The notes under the pieces are model-generated. The model searched no databases. It worked only from the letters and a program-made list of their open reading frames with translations, and was not told the DNA's origin. From Methylobacteriaceae bacterium (GTDB lineage Bacteria; Pseudomonadota; Alphaproteobacteria; Rhizobiales; Beijerinckiaceae), in NCBI GenBank assembly GCA_020638195.1, contig JACKJC010000005.1:414344-478343 (forward strand): a stretch of DNA of 64,000 nt, written 5' to 3'. Made by a program: the position numbers and the translations under genes. Shown piece by piece: positions 62,624 to 64,000 of the stretch (position 1 is its first letter; every line of letters starts with the position of its first letter).

Positions 62624-64000
62624 ATGTTCGACATCAAGGCTATCCGCGACAACCCGCAAGCTTTCGACGCCGCGCGCATGCGCCGTGGGCTCGATCCCCT
62701 GTCCGCGACGCTCATCGCGCTCGACGACAACAGGCGCGCCGCCATCGCCAAACTCCAGACCGCGCAGGAGCGCCGCAATGCCGCCTCCAAGGAAATCGGC
62801 CTCGCCATGCGCGAGAAGGATTCTGCGAAGGCCGAAGCGCTGAAGGCCGAGGTCGCGGCGCTCAAGGAAAACTGGCCTCAGATGGAAGAGGCGGAGCGCA
62901 AGGCCACCAAGGATTTGGAAGACGCACTTTCCAAAGAGCCCAACTCGCCTCTCGCCGAAGTGCCCGAAGGCAAGGACGAGCACGACAATGTCGAAGTGCT
63001 GAAGTGGGGCGAGCCGAAGCAATTCGCGTTCACGCCGAAGGAGCATTTCGACATCGGCGAACAGCTCGGCCTGATGGATTTTGAAAGCGCCTCGAAAATC
63101 TCCGGCGCGCGCTTCGTCGTGCTCAAGGGCAAGCTCGCGCGTCTGGAGCGCGCGCTCGCGCAATTCATGCTGGATACGCACACCGACAAGCACGGCTATG
63201 CCGAAGTCGCCCCGCCGCTGCTGGTGCGCGACGATGCGATGTTCGGGACCGCGCAGCTGCCGAAATTTCGCGATGACCAATTTGGTACTTCAAAGGGCGT
63301 CGAAGAGGCCGTTCGCCTCGATAACGCGGTGACAAATGCTCGGGACACTTGGGCCGCGAGCGGAGCTGCGCCAGACGAGTTCTTGGATCACGTCATTGCC
63401 GAATTGGGTCGCCTCCCGCGAAACGAGAATTTTTGGCTCATCCCCACAGCCGAAGTCCCCCTCACCAACCTCGCTCGTGAACAAATCATCGACGAGTCCA
63501 AACTGCCGATGCGCCTCACCGCCGGCACCTATTGTTTTCGCGCGGAGGCCGGCGCTGCGGGACGCGACACGCGCGGCATGATTCGCCAGCACCAGTTCTA
63601 CAAGGTCGAGCTCGTCTCCATCGTCACGCCCGAACAGGCGCTGGAAGAACACGAGCGCATGACCGGCTGCGCGGAAAAGATTTTGCAACTGCTGGAGCTG
63701 CCCTATCGCAAGGTCACGCTCTGCGCCGGCGACATGGGCTTCGCTTCACAGAAAACCTACGACCTCGAGGTGTGGCTGCCGGGGCAGGGCAAGTATCGCG
63801 AGATTTCCTCGTGCTCGGTCTGCGGCGACTTCCAGGCCCGCCGCATGAACGCCCGCTACCGCCCGGCGGACGGCAAGGGCCCACGCTACGTCGCCACCCT
63901 CAACGGCTCCGGCGTGGCGGTCGGCCGCGCTTTGGTGGCGGTGCTTGAGAATTATCAGAACGAGGACGGCTCCGTCACAATCCCACAGGTCCTGCGCGGG
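62624..64000 (+). CDS. serS: Seryl-tRNA synthetase (3' end beyond window)
   Basis: Class II synthetase; 459 codons are visible and the frame runs off the window some residues before the expected end. The N-terminal coiled-coil arm (about 27-100) binds the tRNA variable arm. Motif 2 region: FRAEAGAAGRDTRGMIRQHQ. Motif 3 region: TLNGSGVAVGRALVAVLENY. Between KFRDDQF and FWLIPTAEVPLTNL there are about 49 residues, longer than the roughly 17 of the E. coli enzyme; the loop is in frame and shows no stop. ATG at 62624, just after the repeat. It follows tatC, as in many alphaproteobacteria. Confidence 0.93.
   Translation, partial: MFDIKAIRDNPQAFDAARMRRGLDPLSATLIALDDNRRAAIAKLQTAQERRNAASKEIGLAMREKDSAKAEALKAEVAALKENWPQMEEAERKATKDLEDALSKEPNSPLAEVPEGKDEHDNVEVLKWGEPKQFAFTPKEHFDIGEQLGLMDFESASKISGARFVVLKGKLARLERALAQFMLDTHTDKHGYAEVAPPLLVRDDAMFGTAQLPKFRDDQFGTSKGVEEAVRLDNAVTNARDTWAASGAAPDEFLDHVIAELGRLPRNENFWLIPTAEVPLTNLAREQIIDESKLPMRLTAGTYCFRAEAGAAGRDTRGMIRQHQFYKVELVSIVTPEQALEEHERMTGCAEKILQLLELPYRKVTLCAGDMGFASQKTYDLEVWLPGQGKYREISSCSVCGDFQARRMNARYRPADGKGPRYVATLNGSGVAVGRALVAVLENYQNEDGSVTIPQVLRG

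Overview
The window looks like a chromosomal core region of a high-GC alphaproteobacterium of the order Hyphomicrobiales (Rhizobiales). Evidence: the gene order proS-lolC-lolD-dnaE; the run rpsB-tsf-pyrH-frr-uppS-cdsA-dxr-rseP-bamA-lpxD-fabZ-lpxA-lpxB; the neighbourhood gltA-gltX-comEC-lexA / trpGDC-moaC-moeA / trpE-ppiD-tpiA-secG-pyrG; a Hyphomicrobiales-type porin; and a direct-repeat GAAC-N7-GAAC SOS box in the lexA promoter. Family and genus cannot be fixed from this.

Region by region. 1-8.3 kb: a spermidine synthase-like gene (cut by the window edge), then tgt, a membrane-anchored trehalose-6-phosphate synthase, proS, and the lipoprotein-release transporter genes lolC and lolD. All five of the latter are broken by many small indels confined to patches of about 0.15-1.3 kb. 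Since proS and lolCD are normally indispensable, poor consensus sequence is likelier than decay. 8.3-12.7 kb: a PilZ protein, a candidate ~85-nt small RNA, a 32-residue membrane protein behind an SOS-box promoter, and dnaE. 12.8-18.7 kb: SohB-type protease, acyl-CoA dehydrogenase, MFS transporter, lytic transglycosylase. 18.8-33.3 kb: a long forward run for translation, undecaprenyl and phospholipid synthesis, isoprenoid synthesis, outer-membrane assembly and lipid A. 33.3-41.5 kb: porin, gltA, gltX, comEC, lexA. 41.7-48.9 kb: small accessory genes, then trpGDC-moaC-moeA, flanked by two copies of one palindromic repeat and apparently inverted relative to its relatives. 49-55.7 kb: trpE-ppiD leftward, tpiA, secG, pyrG rightward. 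55.7-57.6 kb: an accessory islet with an AT-richer CBS-HEPN gene and a MazEF-type pair split by a small palindromic insertion with a 9-bp target duplication. 57.7-64 kb: TerC, SlyX, three poorly known envelope proteins, tatABC and serS (cut by the window edge).

The genes work together mostly as envelope biogenesis (lolCD, rseP, bamA, lpxDAB, fabZ, ppiD, secG, tatABC, porin), translation (rpsB, tsf, frr, proS, gltX, serS, tgt), and tryptophan and molybdopterin synthesis. The SOS theme is notable: lexA and the small membrane gene upstream of dnaE share almost the same promoter layout, with the operator filling the -35/-10 spacer. Several families of short palindromic repeats sit in intergenic spaces. 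I see no tRNA, rRNA, CRISPR array, prophage or complete insertion sequence.
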